Of a DNA stretch of 64,000 nucleotides, positions 39,746-48,647 are shown one piece after another (within the stretch, counting starts at the first letter, position 1; every line of letters starts with the position of its first letter). The position numbers were made by a program, and so were the translations under genes. The notes under the pieces are model-generated. The model saw only the letters and a list, made by a program, of their open reading frames with translations, was not told the origin of the DNA and did no database searches. Source of the stretch: JAJDYQ01 sp965214035 (GTDB lineage: Bacteria; Pseudomonadota; Gammaproteobacteria; JAJDYQ01); contig OZ243932.1 of the NCBI GenBank assembly GCA_965214035.1, forward strand, positions 1,984,001-2,048,000, in the 5' to 3' direction.

Positions 39746-39825
39746 CTTCCTTCTCCTAAAAAATGACTGTATTGAGGCATAGTATCAGAGATAAGGGCAT
39801 CGCGTGTGAAATCAATGCACATATC

Positions 39826-39866
39826 CACGCCATTTGTCCGAGTGAGCGCAGCAGACTAATGGCGTG
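39826..39866. other. Hairpin between fcl and tatA
   Basis: CACGCCATT (39826-39834) and its exact complement AATGGCGTG (39858-39866) form a 9-bp stem with a 23-nt loop, about 80 bp upstream of the tatA start and 22 bp after the fcl stop. No T-run follows, so it is not a standard terminator; it may mark the end of the gmd-fcl transcript or a regulatory structure for tatA. Confidence 0.4.
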
Positions 39867-39887
39867 AGTCGGTACCGATTGTGCTGC

Positions 39888-40853
39888 CTAGAAGCGAATA
39901 TTGTCCAGATTGGACAGGTACCATTGGTAGGTTTGTTGCAGACCGCTTTCCAGCGAGATGGATGACTGCCAGCCCAGTGACTTCAATTTGGATACTTCCA
40001 TCAGTTTGCGAGGTGCCCCATCGGGCTTGCTGGCGTCAAAAATAAGCCGTCCATTAAATCCGGTCACTTTTGCAATTGTTTCGGCCAGTTCTTTTATGGT
40101 GCAGTCAACTCCACTGCCTACGTTTATATGCGATAGCATCGGCTGCGTCTTCGATTGGTAGATTTCCGGATCCAGTTCCATGACAAATATACTGGCTGCC
40201 GCCATATCATCTACATGCAGAAATTCCCGCCTGGGCCTGCCGCTCCCCCAGATGACAATTTCATCACATCCTTCAGTTGCAGCATCGTGGAACCTCCTTA
40301 ATAAACCAGGTATGACATGAGAGTTTTCCGCATGAAAGTTGTCACCCGGCCCGTAGAGATTGGTCGGCATCACACTGCGATAGTTACGCCGATACTGGCG
40401 ATTGTAGCTTTCACATAGCTTAATACCTGCAATTTTTGCAATCGCATACGGCTCATTGGTCGGTTCCAACCGACCGGTCAGGAGCGCATCTTCGCGCATT
40501 GGTTGCTCGGCATAACGCGGATAAATACATGAGGAACCCAGAAAAAGAATATTGTTCACGTCGCTACAGTGTGCAGCATGTACAATGTTCGCTTCAATCA
40601 TCATGTTCTGATAGATAAACTCCGCGGGACAGGTGTTGTTTGCGTGTATGCCGCCTACTTTTGCAGCGGCCACATAGATGTCGTCAATTTTATGTTTCTG
40701 AAAAAAAGCCGATACCTGATCCTGTCTGGTCAGGTCACATTCCTGACGTGAGGCTGTGAGAATATTTTTATATCCTCTCTTTTTCAGTTGTCTGACAATC
40801 GCCGTTCCTGTCATCCCTCGATGACCGGCAACAAAAATGGTTTTATCTGTCAT
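39888..40853 (-). CDS. fcl: GDP-L-fucose synthase
   Basis: A 321-residue epimerase/reductase that turns GDP-4-keto-6-deoxymannose into GDP-L-fucose, for incorporation into surface polysaccharide. The NAD(P) site GHRGMTGTAIVRQL is at about residues 10-23, followed by VAAAKVGGIHANNT, the catalytic YAIAK (YxxxK) at about 136-140, and MPTNLYGPGDNFH, all family hallmarks. It lies 39 bp downstream of gmd on the same strand, so the two sequential enzymes are co-expressed. The start at 40853 is an ATG (MTDKTIFVAGH). The C-terminal region (GWQSSISLESGLQQTYQWYL) is complete. Which glycan receives fucose is not shown in the window. Confidence 0.96.
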   Translation of the reverse strand: MTDKTIFVAGHRGMTGTAIVRQLKKRGYKNILTASRQECDLTRQDQVSAFFQKHKIDDIYVAAAKVGGIHANNTCPAEFIYQNMMIEANIVHAAHCSDVNNILFLGSSCIYPRYAEQPMREDALLTGRLEPTNEPYAIAKIAGIKLCESYNRQYRRNYRSVMPTNLYGPGDNFHAENSHVIPGLLRRFHDAATEGCDEIVIWGSGRPRREFLHVDDMAAASIFVMELDPEIYQSKTQPMLSHINVGSGVDCTIKELAETIAKVTGFNGRLIFDASKPDGAPRKLMEVSKLKSLGWQSSISLESGLQQTYQWYLSNLDNIRF

Positions 40854-40892
40854 AAAGAGTCGTTAGTCGCGGGCAGTTAAGAGTGTTGCTTA

Positions 40893-41984
40893 CTAAGCAC
40901 GCTTTTCCAGCAAGGCGTGATTTTTGGCATCTTTAATATCTTTGGCTATCATCTCTTTACACATTTCTTCAACGGTAATTTCCGGAACCCAGCCCAGTTC
41001 ATCTCTGGCTTTGGTGGCGTCACCAAGTAACATATTTACCTCAGTAGGACGAAAATACTGCGAATCAATCAATACTATTTTGTCGCCGACCGACAGCGCC
41101 GGGGCATCGTCTCCGGTAATATGCTCAACAATACCAGCTTCGTCCATGCCCTCTCCCTCGAAACGCAGTGTAATACCTAACATGGAGGCTGACATGCACA
41201 CAAAATCTCTTACGGTCATCTGCTTGCCTGTCGCAATAACAAGGTCCCTTGGCTGTTCCTGCTGAAGCATCATCCATTGTGCACGCACATAGTCTTTGGC
41301 ATGGCCCCAGTCTCTCAGCGCATCCAACTGCCCCAAGTAAAGATATTTCTGCAGGCCCTGCGCCACCTTGGATAAATCACGTGTAATTTTACGGGTAACA
41401 AACGTTTCACCACGCCTTGGTGATTCATGATTAAACAAAATCCCGTTGCTGGCATGAATTCCGTAGGCTTCTCTGTAATTGATCGTTATCCAGTAGGCAT
41501 ACAGCTTGGCAACCGCATACGGACTTCGCGGGTAAAACCGGGTGGTTTCTTTCTGTGGAATCTCTTGAACCAGGCCATAAAGCTCCGATGTTGATGCCTG
41601 ATAATAGCGCACCTTGTTTGACAGCCCAAGATTATGAACAGCCTCCAGAATTCGTAGAGCACCGAGGCCAACCAGATTGGCAGTGTATTCAGGTATTTCA
41701 AAACTTATTCCCACATGGGATTGAGAGGCCAGATTATATATTTCATCAGGCTGGACTCTTTCGATGATCCCGAGAGTATTTATACTGTCTGTCAAATCAC
41801 CGTAATGCAGAAAGAAATGTTGGTTTTGTTCATGCTTATCCTGATATATATGATTTATTCTCTCGGTATTAAAGGAGGAGGAGCGGCGCTTGACCCCATG
41901 CACCTCATATCCCTTATCCAGCAGAAATTCGGCAAGATAGGAGCCGTCCTGGCCGGTAATGCCTGTAATTAATGCTTTTTTCAC
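40893..41984 (-). CDS. gmd: GDP-mannose 4,6-dehydratase
   Basis: A 363-residue enzyme making GDP-4-keto-6-deoxy-D-mannose from GDP-mannose, the first step to GDP-fucose, colitose or rhamnose. The NADP site reads ITGITGQDGSYLAEFLL (about residues 5-21); the arm RRSSSFNTERI and the catalytic YAVAK (about 157-161, in SPYAVAKLYAYW) with RRGETFVTRKI are present. The start is a GTG at 41984 (MKKALITG), which overlaps the thrS stop codon (GTGA). So a polysaccharide gene is translationally tied to a housekeeping synthetase gene. fcl follows immediately. Confidence 0.96.
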   Translation of the reverse strand: MKKALITGITGQDGSYLAEFLLDKGYEVHGVKRRSSSFNTERINHIYQDKHEQNQHFFLHYGDLTDSINTLGIIERVQPDEIYNLASQSHVGISFEIPEYTANLVGLGALRILEAVHNLGLSNKVRYYQASTSELYGLVQEIPQKETTRFYPRSPYAVAKLYAYWITINYREAYGIHASNGILFNHESPRRGETFVTRKITRDLSKVAQGLQKYLYLGQLDALRDWGHAKDYVRAQWMMLQQEQPRDLVIATGKQMTVRDFVCMSASMLGITLRFEGEGMDEAGIVEHITGDDAPALSVGDKIVLIDSQYFRPTEVNMLLGDATKARDELGWVPEITVEEMCKEMIAKDIKDAKNHALLEKRA

Positions 41985-43918
41985 TGAATTTGCTCCTCTA
42001 TTTTAGTGCGACCATGGCTGTCAATTTCTTGTACCAGTCTTTCGATAAAAACTTCGAGCGGCATGCTGCCCATGTCTGTGCCATTTCTTGTGCGCACAGA
42101 TATGGTTTTCTGCTCCATTTCTCTGTCACCTGCTATTAACTGAAAGGGGATGCGCTGCATACTGAGCTCGCGTATTTTTAGTCCAATCTTTTCATTTCTG
42201 AGGTCAGCCTCGGCCCTTATGCCTTGCCCGACAAGCATTGCCTGAATCTGTCTGACATACTCTTCGTGTTTGCTCGTGATATTGATCACGGTGGCCTGCA
42301 CAGGCGACAGCCAGACGGGCAGTGAGCCTGCATAATGTTCTATGAGTATCCCTATGAAGCGCTCAAAAGATCCCAGAATCGCCCTGTGCAGCATGACGGG
42401 CACCTGCTTTTCACTGTTTTCATCGACATAATGCGCATCCAGTCGCCCGGGCATCGAAAAATCGACCTGCATCGTGCCACATTGCCAAACCCGGCCTATG
42501 CAGTCTTTCATGGAAAACTCAATCTTCGGGCCGTAAAAAGCACCTTCTCCCGATAGCTCTTCCCAAGGCAACTCGTGATGATCCAAGGCATCGGCCAGTG
42601 CCTTTTCTGCCCTGTCCCAGTCTGCATCGCTGCCTACCCGCTGTTCCGGGCGCGTGGAAAGCCGGTAAATTATCTCCTCAAAACCAAAGTCAAGATATAC
42701 TTCGTGCAGAAAGTCTATAAAGCGTGAAACTTCTGGCTGAATCTGTTGTTCAGTGCAAAAAATATGCGCGTCATCCTGGGTGAAGCCGCGCACACGCATC
42801 AACCCGTGTAACGCGCCTGAAAGCTCATTACGGTGACATGATCCAAATTCCGCAAGCCGCAGTGGTAAATCACGGTAGCTTTTTAGTCCCTGATTGAATA
42901 CCTGTATATGACACGGGCAGTTCATGGGCTTGATGGCAAAGTTTCTATCTTCCGATTCGACAGCAAACATGTCATCACCAAACTTCGAGGCATGCCCTGA
43001 TTTTTCCCACAGCGAGTAGTCAATTATCTGTGGGGTATTGATCTCTTTGTAACCATGGGTGTACAGCTTCTGCCGCATATAGTTTTCAATGGTTTTATAG
43101 ATTGTCCAGCCCTTGTCATGCCAGAAGACCATGCCCGGCGCTTCTTCCTGCATGTGGAAAAGGTGTTGCTGCCTGCCAATTCTGCGGTGATCACGCCTTT
43201 CTGCTTCTTCCATCTGGTGCAGATGCTGCTTGAGCTGTTTTTTGTCTGCCCAGGCGGTGCCGTAAATGCGTTGCAGCATTTCATTATTGGAGTCACCGCG
43301 CCAGTAGGCCCCGGCAATCTTCATCAGTTTGTAGGCTTTCGGCAGTTTGCCTGTGCTTGGAAGGTGGGGGCCACGACAAACATCAAACCAGTCGCCCTGA
43401 CGATATATCGATATCGTCTCTCCAGCCGGTATCGCTTTAATGATCTGGACTTTGTACTCCTCACCCATTTCCTGAAATGTCCTTATCGCCTGATCACGGC
43501 TCCATTCTTCCCGTTCTATCGGCAGATTACGGCCCACGATTTCATTCATCCTGGCTTCTATCTTCTGCAAATCATCTGGAGTGAACGGCTGTTCACGCAC
43601 AAAGTCGTAGTAGAAGCCATTTTCTATCGCAGGACCTATGGTAACCTGAGTACCGGGATACAATTCCTGAACGGCTTGGGCCATAACATGCGCCGCATCG
43701 TGGCGAATCAGCTCAAGTGCTTCCGCACTTTTAGCAGTAATGATCGATAATTCGGCGTCCTCCGTGATAAGGCAGGATGTATCGACCATCCTGTTATCGA
43801 CCTTGCCCGCCAGGGCTGATCCGGCGAGACCCGAACCAATATCCCGGGCGACCTGCATGACCGTTACCGGATGATCAAATTGACGTTGGCTGCCATCCGG
43901 CAGAGTGATGTTTGGCAT
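41981..43918 (-). CDS. thrS: Threonyl-tRNA synthetase
   Basis: A 645-residue class II synthetase that charges tRNA-Thr. In order: the TGS domain (MPNITLPDGSQRQFDHPVTV), the editing domain with HDAAHVMAQA (about residues 72-81), the catalytic core with MNCPCHIQVFN (zinc-binding Cys) and FGSCHRNELSG, and the C-terminal anticodon-binding domain (QATVINITSKHEEY). The ATG at 43918 is preferred because AAGGA lies about 9 nt upstream; the open frame continues upstream through tRNA-Val and is not coding there. In E. coli thrS is followed by infC. Here gmd follows instead, and infC lies about 9 kb away on the opposite strand. Confidence 0.97.
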   Translation of the reverse strand: MPNITLPDGSQRQFDHPVTVMQVARDIGSGLAGSALAGKVDNRMVDTSCLITEDAELSIITAKSAEALELIRHDAAHVMAQAVQELYPGTQVTIGPAIENGFYYDFVREQPFTPDDLQKIEARMNEIVGRNLPIEREEWSRDQAIRTFQEMGEEYKVQIIKAIPAGETISIYRQGDWFDVCRGPHLPSTGKLPKAYKLMKIAGAYWRGDSNNEMLQRIYGTAWADKKQLKQHLHQMEEAERRDHRRIGRQQHLFHMQEEAPGMVFWHDKGWTIYKTIENYMRQKLYTHGYKEINTPQIIDYSLWEKSGHASKFGDDMFAVESEDRNFAIKPMNCPCHIQVFNQGLKSYRDLPLRLAEFGSCHRNELSGALHGLMRVRGFTQDDAHIFCTEQQIQPEVSRFIDFLHEVYLDFGFEEIIYRLSTRPEQRVGSDADWDRAEKALADALDHHELPWEELSGEGAFYGPKIEFSMKDCIGRVWQCGTMQVDFSMPGRLDAHYVDENSEKQVPVMLHRAILGSFERFIGILIEHYAGSLPVWLSPVQATVINITSKHEEYVRQIQAMLVGQGIRAEADLRNEKIGLKIRELSMQRIPFQLIAGDREMEQKTISVRTRNGTDMGSMPLEVFIERLVQEIDSHGRTKIEEQIQ

Positions 43919-43971
43919 ATCTTGTCCTTTGTCAGTGGCGACCCTTACGTGAGGCCGCGTGAATATGGGAT

Positions 43972-44048
43972 TGGTAGGCACGATTGGACTCGAACCAACG
44001 ACCCCCACCATGTCAAGGTGGTGCTCTAACCAGCTGAGCTACGCGCCT
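43972..44048 (-). tRNA. tRNA-Val (anticodon GAC)
   Basis: A complete cloverleaf with CCA encoded: acceptor arm AGGCGCG/CGTGCCT (one G-T pair), D-arm GCTCAGCTGGTTAGAGC, anticodon stem CCACC/GGTGG with loop TTGACAT (anticodon GAC), variable GGGTC and T-arm GTTGGTTCGAGTCCAAT. It lies 53 bp upstream of the thrS start, on the same strand, and may be co-transcribed with it. Confidence 0.97.
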
Positions 44049-44231
44049 GAAGCCTGAAAGCAAGTGTGTGATCATACCAACACATATACCCGTTGTCAAT
44101 CCCAAATCAGGAGGGGAAGCCCCAAAAGGTCGTCCGATATGTATCTGGCATGAAAGGACTGCTTTTCGCACCAAAATGAACCGGTTGCTGTGCTTTAGGG
44201 ATATATCTCCCGCATCACCAATGATTCCGAT

Positions 44232-46280
44232 CTAATCGGCATTTTCATGGGTGCCTACAAAATTTTCGTTAATATCATTTATCTGGTCCCTGATGGCGGC
44301 CGCCTGCTCAAATTCAAGATTGCGGGCGTGTTGATACATCTTCTGCTCCAGTTGCCTGATCTGTCTGACCCGTTGGTCGGGCGACATGCCAGAATAGCTT
44401 TGCTTTGTCTCGGCTGCCTTTAATCCTCTGGATTTTTTCCTCGCATATCCGGAGTCTCTGCCGGGGACCGCTTCCATAATGTCGCTGATCTTTTTTTGAA
44501 CGGATTGTGGCGTAATACCGTGTTTTTCATTATGTGCCACCTGCTTTGCCCGGCGGCGCCCGGTTTCATCAATCGCCCTTTGCATGGAGCCGGTAATTCT
44601 GTCGGCATATAAAATCGCCTTGCCGTTTATATTGCGTGCAGTTCGCCCGATGGTCTGAATAAGCGATCCCTCCGATCTCAGAAAGCCTTCCTTATCGGCA
44701 TCAAGAATCGCCACTAACGAAACCTCCGGCATATCCAGCCCCTCGCGCAGCAGGTTGATACCTACCAGCACATCAAACTCACCGGCCCTTAAGTCCCGAA
44801 TAATCTCCACCCGCTCCACGGTATCAATATCGGAGTGCAGATAACGCACATGTATCCCGTGTTCGTTCAAATACTCTGTCAAATCCTCTGCCATACGCTT
44901 GGTCAGAGTTGTAATTAATACTCGCTCATTCGCTTTTGCCCGAAGACGAATTTCGGACATCACATCATCGACCTGAGTATCGGCGGGCCGGATATCAATC
45001 TGCGGGTCAACCAGCCCGGTCGGCCTGACAACCTGCTCTACCACATCGGGATTCTTTTTCAGTTCATAAGGCCCAGGGGTCGCTGATACATAAATCGTTT
45101 GAGGTGATCGTGCTGCAAACTCTTCAAACTTCAGAGGCCGATTGTCCAGAGCTGAAGGCAATCGAAACCCGTATTCCACCAGATTTTCTTTTCGGGAGCG
45201 GTCACCCCGATACATCCCGCCTATCTGAGGTATCGTGACGTGACTTTCGTCAATAATCATGATCGCATTGCCGGGAAGGTAGTCGAGCAGGGTAGGCGGT
45301 GGCTCACCGGGCGCCCTGCCGGTCAGCAAACGCGAGTAGTTTTCAATGCCTTTGCAGTGTCCGAGCTCTTGCAGCATTTCTATATCGTAATGTGTGCGCT
45401 GCTGCAATCGCTGCGCCTCAACCAGCTTGTCCAGCGCATGGAGTTGCTCCAGACGCTCTTTAAGTTCCTCCCGAATTTTTTCGATGGCGTTGATAATTCG
45501 GTCCCGTGGAGTAACATAGTGGCTGGTCGGATAAATGGTCAGGCGCGGCACGCCCCTCTGTACATGACCCGTCAGGGGATCAAACCAGCTCAGGTTCTCA
45601 ATTTCATCATCAAACAGCTCGACCCGAACGGCATCCCGCTCCGACTCCGCCGGAAAAATATCAATCACATCACCACGTACCCGAAAGGTACCGCGATGCA
45701 GTTCAGTATCATTCCGTTCATATTGCAGAGCAGCTAGTCGGCGTAAAATTTCCCGCTGGCTGATTTCATGGCCCCGGGCCAGATGCAAAACCATACTGAG
45801 GTAGGCCTGTGGGTCACCCAAACCATATATGGCGGAAACCGATGCAACGATGATGGCATCCGGACGCTCCAGCAATACCCTGGTCGCCGATAATCGCATC
45901 TGTTCAATATGTTCGTTTATGGCGCTGTCTTTTTCTATGTAGATGTCACTTGAAGGTATATAGGCCTCTGGCTGGTAGTAATCATAATAGGAAACAAAAT
46001 ACTCAACCCGGTTATCCGGGAAAAATTCCTTCATCTCACCATATAGCTGGGCGGCCAGAGTTTTATTGGGTGCCAGCACAATAGCCGGGCGCCGCACACG
46101 CTGAATGACATTGGCCACCGTGAAAGTCTTGCCAGACCCCGTCACTCCCAATAAGGTTTGATGAGCAAGGCCGCTTTCGAGCCCCTCAACCAGTGCGCCG
46201 ATGGCGCCAGGCTGATCACCTGCCGGTTGAAATTCACTGTGCAGGGAAAATTCCTTCTGCTCTGTTTTATGTTCAGGCAT
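44232..46280 (-). CDS. uvrB: Excinuclease ABC subunit B
   Basis: A 682-residue damage-verification helicase of nucleotide excision repair. Walker A GVTGSGKT at about residues 44-51; the beta-hairpin with YYDYYQPEAYIPSSDIYIEK that probes for lesions; DESHVT (a DEAD-like Walker B); the C-terminal helicase motif (TIGRTARN); and the final UVR motif (LEFEQAAAIRDQI) that binds UvrC. All are intact and the length is normal. The ATG at 46280 (MPEHKTEQKEF) starts the gene. It is divergent from the aminotransferase gene, with a 99-bp gap holding both promoters. Downstream, 183 bp separate it from tRNA-Val with no obvious terminator. Confidence 0.97.
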   Translation of the reverse strand: MPEHKTEQKEFSLHSEFQPAGDQPGAIGALVEGLESGLAHQTLLGVTGSGKTFTVANVIQRVRRPAIVLAPNKTLAAQLYGEMKEFFPDNRVEYFVSYYDYYQPEAYIPSSDIYIEKDSAINEHIEQMRLSATRVLLERPDAIIVASVSAIYGLGDPQAYLSMVLHLARGHEISQREILRRLAALQYERNDTELHRGTFRVRGDVIDIFPAESERDAVRVELFDDEIENLSWFDPLTGHVQRGVPRLTIYPTSHYVTPRDRIINAIEKIREELKERLEQLHALDKLVEAQRLQQRTHYDIEMLQELGHCKGIENYSRLLTGRAPGEPPPTLLDYLPGNAIMIIDESHVTIPQIGGMYRGDRSRKENLVEYGFRLPSALDNRPLKFEEFAARSPQTIYVSATPGPYELKKNPDVVEQVVRPTGLVDPQIDIRPADTQVDDVMSEIRLRAKANERVLITTLTKRMAEDLTEYLNEHGIHVRYLHSDIDTVERVEIIRDLRAGEFDVLVGINLLREGLDMPEVSLVAILDADKEGFLRSEGSLIQTIGRTARNINGKAILYADRITGSMQRAIDETGRRRAKQVAHNEKHGITPQSVQKKISDIMEAVPGRDSGYARKKSRGLKAAETKQSYSGMSPDQRVRQIRQLEQKMYQHARNLEFEQAAAIRDQINDINENFVGTHENAD

Positions 46281-46379
46281 ATTCCGGTTTTTATCGCTTT
46301 GTTATCCAGTCAGAGTTCCGGTATGATAGGCATCCACTTTTTCAGCCGCATCCAAACAAGCATTTTAAGGTAACATACA

Positions 46380-47564
46380 TTGTCCAGAGCACTTTCAAAT
46401 CGCGTTCAAAAGGTCAGGCCCTCACCAACCCTGGCGATCACCGCCCAGGCCGCCAAGCTCCGTACCCAAGGAAAGGATGTCATAAGCCTCGGAGCCGGGG
46501 AACCGGATTTTGACACCCCCGCGCATATCAAGTCAGCCGCCGCCGAGGCGATACAGTCCGGATTGACCAAATATACAGCTGTTGACGGCACGACAGAATT
46601 AAAATCCGCCATCATTGATAAGTTCAGACGTGATAACGGCCTCGAATTCACCGAAGATCAGATCCTGGTTTCGTGTGGTGCCAAGCATAGCTTTTACAAT
46701 CTGTGTCAGGCGATTATCAACCCCGGCGACGAGGTTGTTATCCCGGCCCCTTACTGGGTTTCCTACCCGGATATAGTACTATTGGCAAATGGCATACCTG
46801 TCATTGTGGAGGCAGGGATGGAGCAGCACTTCAAGATCACGCCGGAGCAACTGGACTCGGTTATCACAGACAAAACCCGGCTTTTTGTCATTAACAGTCC
46901 GTCCAACCCGACAGGTGTCGCCTATAGCCGTGCGGAACTGGAGGCACTGGGCGAGGTTTTGCGCCGCTATCCGCAGGTGTTTATCATAACAGACGATATA
47001 TATGAACATATTATCTGGGGTGAACAGTCTTTCTATAATATCGTCATGGCCTGCCCCGATCTGTCAGACCGTATCATGGTGCTGAATGGCGTCTCCAAAG
47101 CATATGCCATGACAGGCTGGCGCATCGGCTATGCAGGCGGACCCGCTGAAGTTATTAAAGCGATGAAAAAGATACAATCGCAAAGTACATCCAATCCAGC
47201 TTCAATTTCTCAGGCCGCATCTGTGGCAGCCCTGAACGGCAGCCAGTCGTGCGTCACCAGCATGGTTACTGAATTTAAGAAGCGTCATGATTATGTCGTT
47301 GATAGGTTTAACCAGATTCCCGGAATATCCTGCCTGGCCGGCGACGGTACTTTTTATGCCTTCCCCAATGCCAGCGGGGCAATAGCAAATAAGCCCGGTA
47401 TCAGCGATGATCTTGAGCTGGCTTCTTTTCTGATTAATGAAGGCGGCGTCGCCATCGTTCCAGGCAGTGCCTTTGGTTCTTCAGGCAGTTTTCGTGTATC
47501 CTTCGCAACCAGCATGGAAAGCCTGCAGTCCGCAATGGAAAGAATATCAGCGATATTGACTTGA
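46380..47564 (+). CDS. Class I aspartate/aromatic-type aminotransferase
   Basis: A 394-residue PLP enzyme of the AspC-like 1-gamma type (aspartate or prephenate aminotransferase). Key blocks: VISLGAGEPDFDTP, GAKHSFYNL, PYWVSYPDI, NSPSNPTGVAYS, the PLP-binding Lys in VSKAYAMTGWRIGYAGG and the substrate-binding Arg in FRVSFATS. The start is a TTG at 46380 (MSRALSNRVQKVRPSPTL), which fits the family N-terminus and has an AAGG about 9 nt upstream; no ATG is available nearby. It is divergent from uvrB. Substrate preference cannot be fixed by reading; aspartate is most likely. Confidence 0.93.
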   Translation: MSRALSNRVQKVRPSPTLAITAQAAKLRTQGKDVISLGAGEPDFDTPAHIKSAAAEAIQSGLTKYTAVDGTTELKSAIIDKFRRDNGLEFTEDQILVSCGAKHSFYNLCQAIINPGDEVVIPAPYWVSYPDIVLLANGIPVIVEAGMEQHFKITPEQLDSVITDKTRLFVINSPSNPTGVAYSRAELEALGEVLRRYPQVFIITDDIYEHIIWGEQSFYNIVMACPDLSDRIMVLNGVSKAYAMTGWRIGYAGGPAEVIKAMKKIQSQSTSNPASISQAASVAALNGSQSCVTSMVTEFKKRHDYVVDRFNQIPGISCLAGDGTFYAFPNASGAIANKPGISDDLELASFLINEGGVAIVPGSAFGSSGSFRVSFATSMESLQSAMERISAILT

Positions 47565-47651
47565 ATAGGTAAAAATATGTTCGGACATGTACCAGTCTGG
47601 AAATATATTGCAAAAGTTACCATGTTGCAGTAGGGTATGCACCCTTGCCAA

Positions 47652-47727
47652 TCCCCTGTAGCTCAGTTGGTAGAGCAAATGACTGTTAATCATTGGGTCG
47701 CTGGTTCGAGCCCGGCCGGGGGAGCCA
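47652..47727 (+). tRNA. tRNA-Asn (anticodon GTT)
   Basis: Complete cloverleaf with CCA encoded: acceptor TCCCCTG/CGGGGGA, D-arm GCTCAGTTGGTAGAGC, anticodon stem and loop ATGACTGTTAATCAT (anticodon GTT), T-arm GCTGGTTCGAGCCCGGC. It is 87 bp downstream of the aminotransferase gene and followed by an intrinsic terminator. Confidence 0.97.
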
Positions 47728-47734
47728 TTCAACT

Positions 47735-47762
47735 AAAAAGGCCGCTTTATGCGGCCTTTTTT
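47735..47762 (+). terminator. Terminator after tRNA-Asn (also facing galU)
   Basis: AAAAAGGCCGC TTTAT GCGGCCTTTTTT: a 7-bp GC stem flanked by A- and T-runs, so it can end transcription from both sides. It lies 8 bp after the tRNA and 16 bp from the galU stop. Confidence 0.95.
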
Positions 47763-47777
47763 ATCCGCCATCCTGGC

Positions 47778-48647
47778 TTATAGCTCATTGAGGTATTTCC
47801 TGAATCCGTCAGCCAGATCCGGGTGCTTCATTGCATACCGAACCGTCGCCTTCAGGAAGCCCAGCTTTGAACCACAATCATATCGGGTTCCGTGAAAGCG
47901 AAAAGCATAAACATCCTGCTGCCGCGCCAGAGTCGCCAGGGCATCAGTCAACTGGTACTCTCCACCGGCATCTCGCCCGACCTTTGCCAAAATGGGGAAT
48001 ATCTCAGGCTGCAGAATATAGCGACCAATAACGGCCAGACGAGATGGCGCTTCTGTTCGACACGGCTTCTCAACCATATCCCTCACGCGCATAGGGCTGC
48101 TCTCGTCATTATCAACACTGACCACTCCATAGGCAGCGATGTCTTCATCGCACACCTCATCCACAGCGATAACGCTGCCACCGGTCTGCTGCTGTACATC
48201 AACCATCTGCTCCAGACAGCCTGTTTCGTGGTCAACCATATCATCCGGCAGAATGACTGCAAAGGGCTCATTGCTGACAACCGGTCTGGCACATAATACC
48301 GCATGGCCCAAACCAAGCGGATGAGATTGCCGAATGAAACTGCAGCTGACATGCGGTGGAATAATGTTACGGATAATCTCAAGCAGACCAGCCTTTTGTC
48401 GGGCCTCCAGCTCGGTTTCCAACTCCACAGCAGCGTCAAAATGGTCTTCAATGGATTTTTTGGTTCGTCCGGTTACAAAAACCATATGGGCACAGCCGGC
48501 TTCCACCGCTTCTTCAACCGCATACTGGATCAACGGCTTGTCCACTATGGGCAACATCTCCTTGGCAACAGCCTTGGTTGCCGGCAGAAAGCGAGTACCT
48601 AGCCCACCCACGGGAAAAACAGCTTTTTTGATGGTCGGCTGTGTCAT
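47778..48647 (-). CDS. galU: UTP-glucose-1-phosphate uridylyltransferase
   Basis: A 289-residue nucleotidyltransferase making UDP-glucose, a precursor of surface glycans. The activation motif VGGLGTRFLPATKAVAKEML is at about residues 13-32, followed by DKPLIQYAVEEA, the metal-binding block VILPDDMVD and VEKPCRTEAPS. Full length for the family. Its ATG overlaps the stop of the CapD-like gene (ATGA); with the preceding overlap this makes a tightly packed three-gene operon (51534 to 47778). Transcription ends at the shared terminator 47735-47762. Confidence 0.96.
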   Translation of the reverse strand: MTQPTIKKAVFPVGGLGTRFLPATKAVAKEMLPIVDKPLIQYAVEEAVEAGCAHMVFVTGRTKKSIEDHFDAAVELETELEARQKAGLLEIIRNIIPPHVSCSFIRQSHPLGLGHAVLCARPVVSNEPFAVILPDDMVDHETGCLEQMVDVQQQTGGSVIAVDEVCDEDIAAYGVVSVDNDESSPMRVRDMVEKPCRTEAPSRLAVIGRYILQPEIFPILAKVGRDAGGEYQLTDALATLARQQDVYAFRFHGTRYDCGSKLGFLKATVRYAMKHPDLADGFRKYLNEL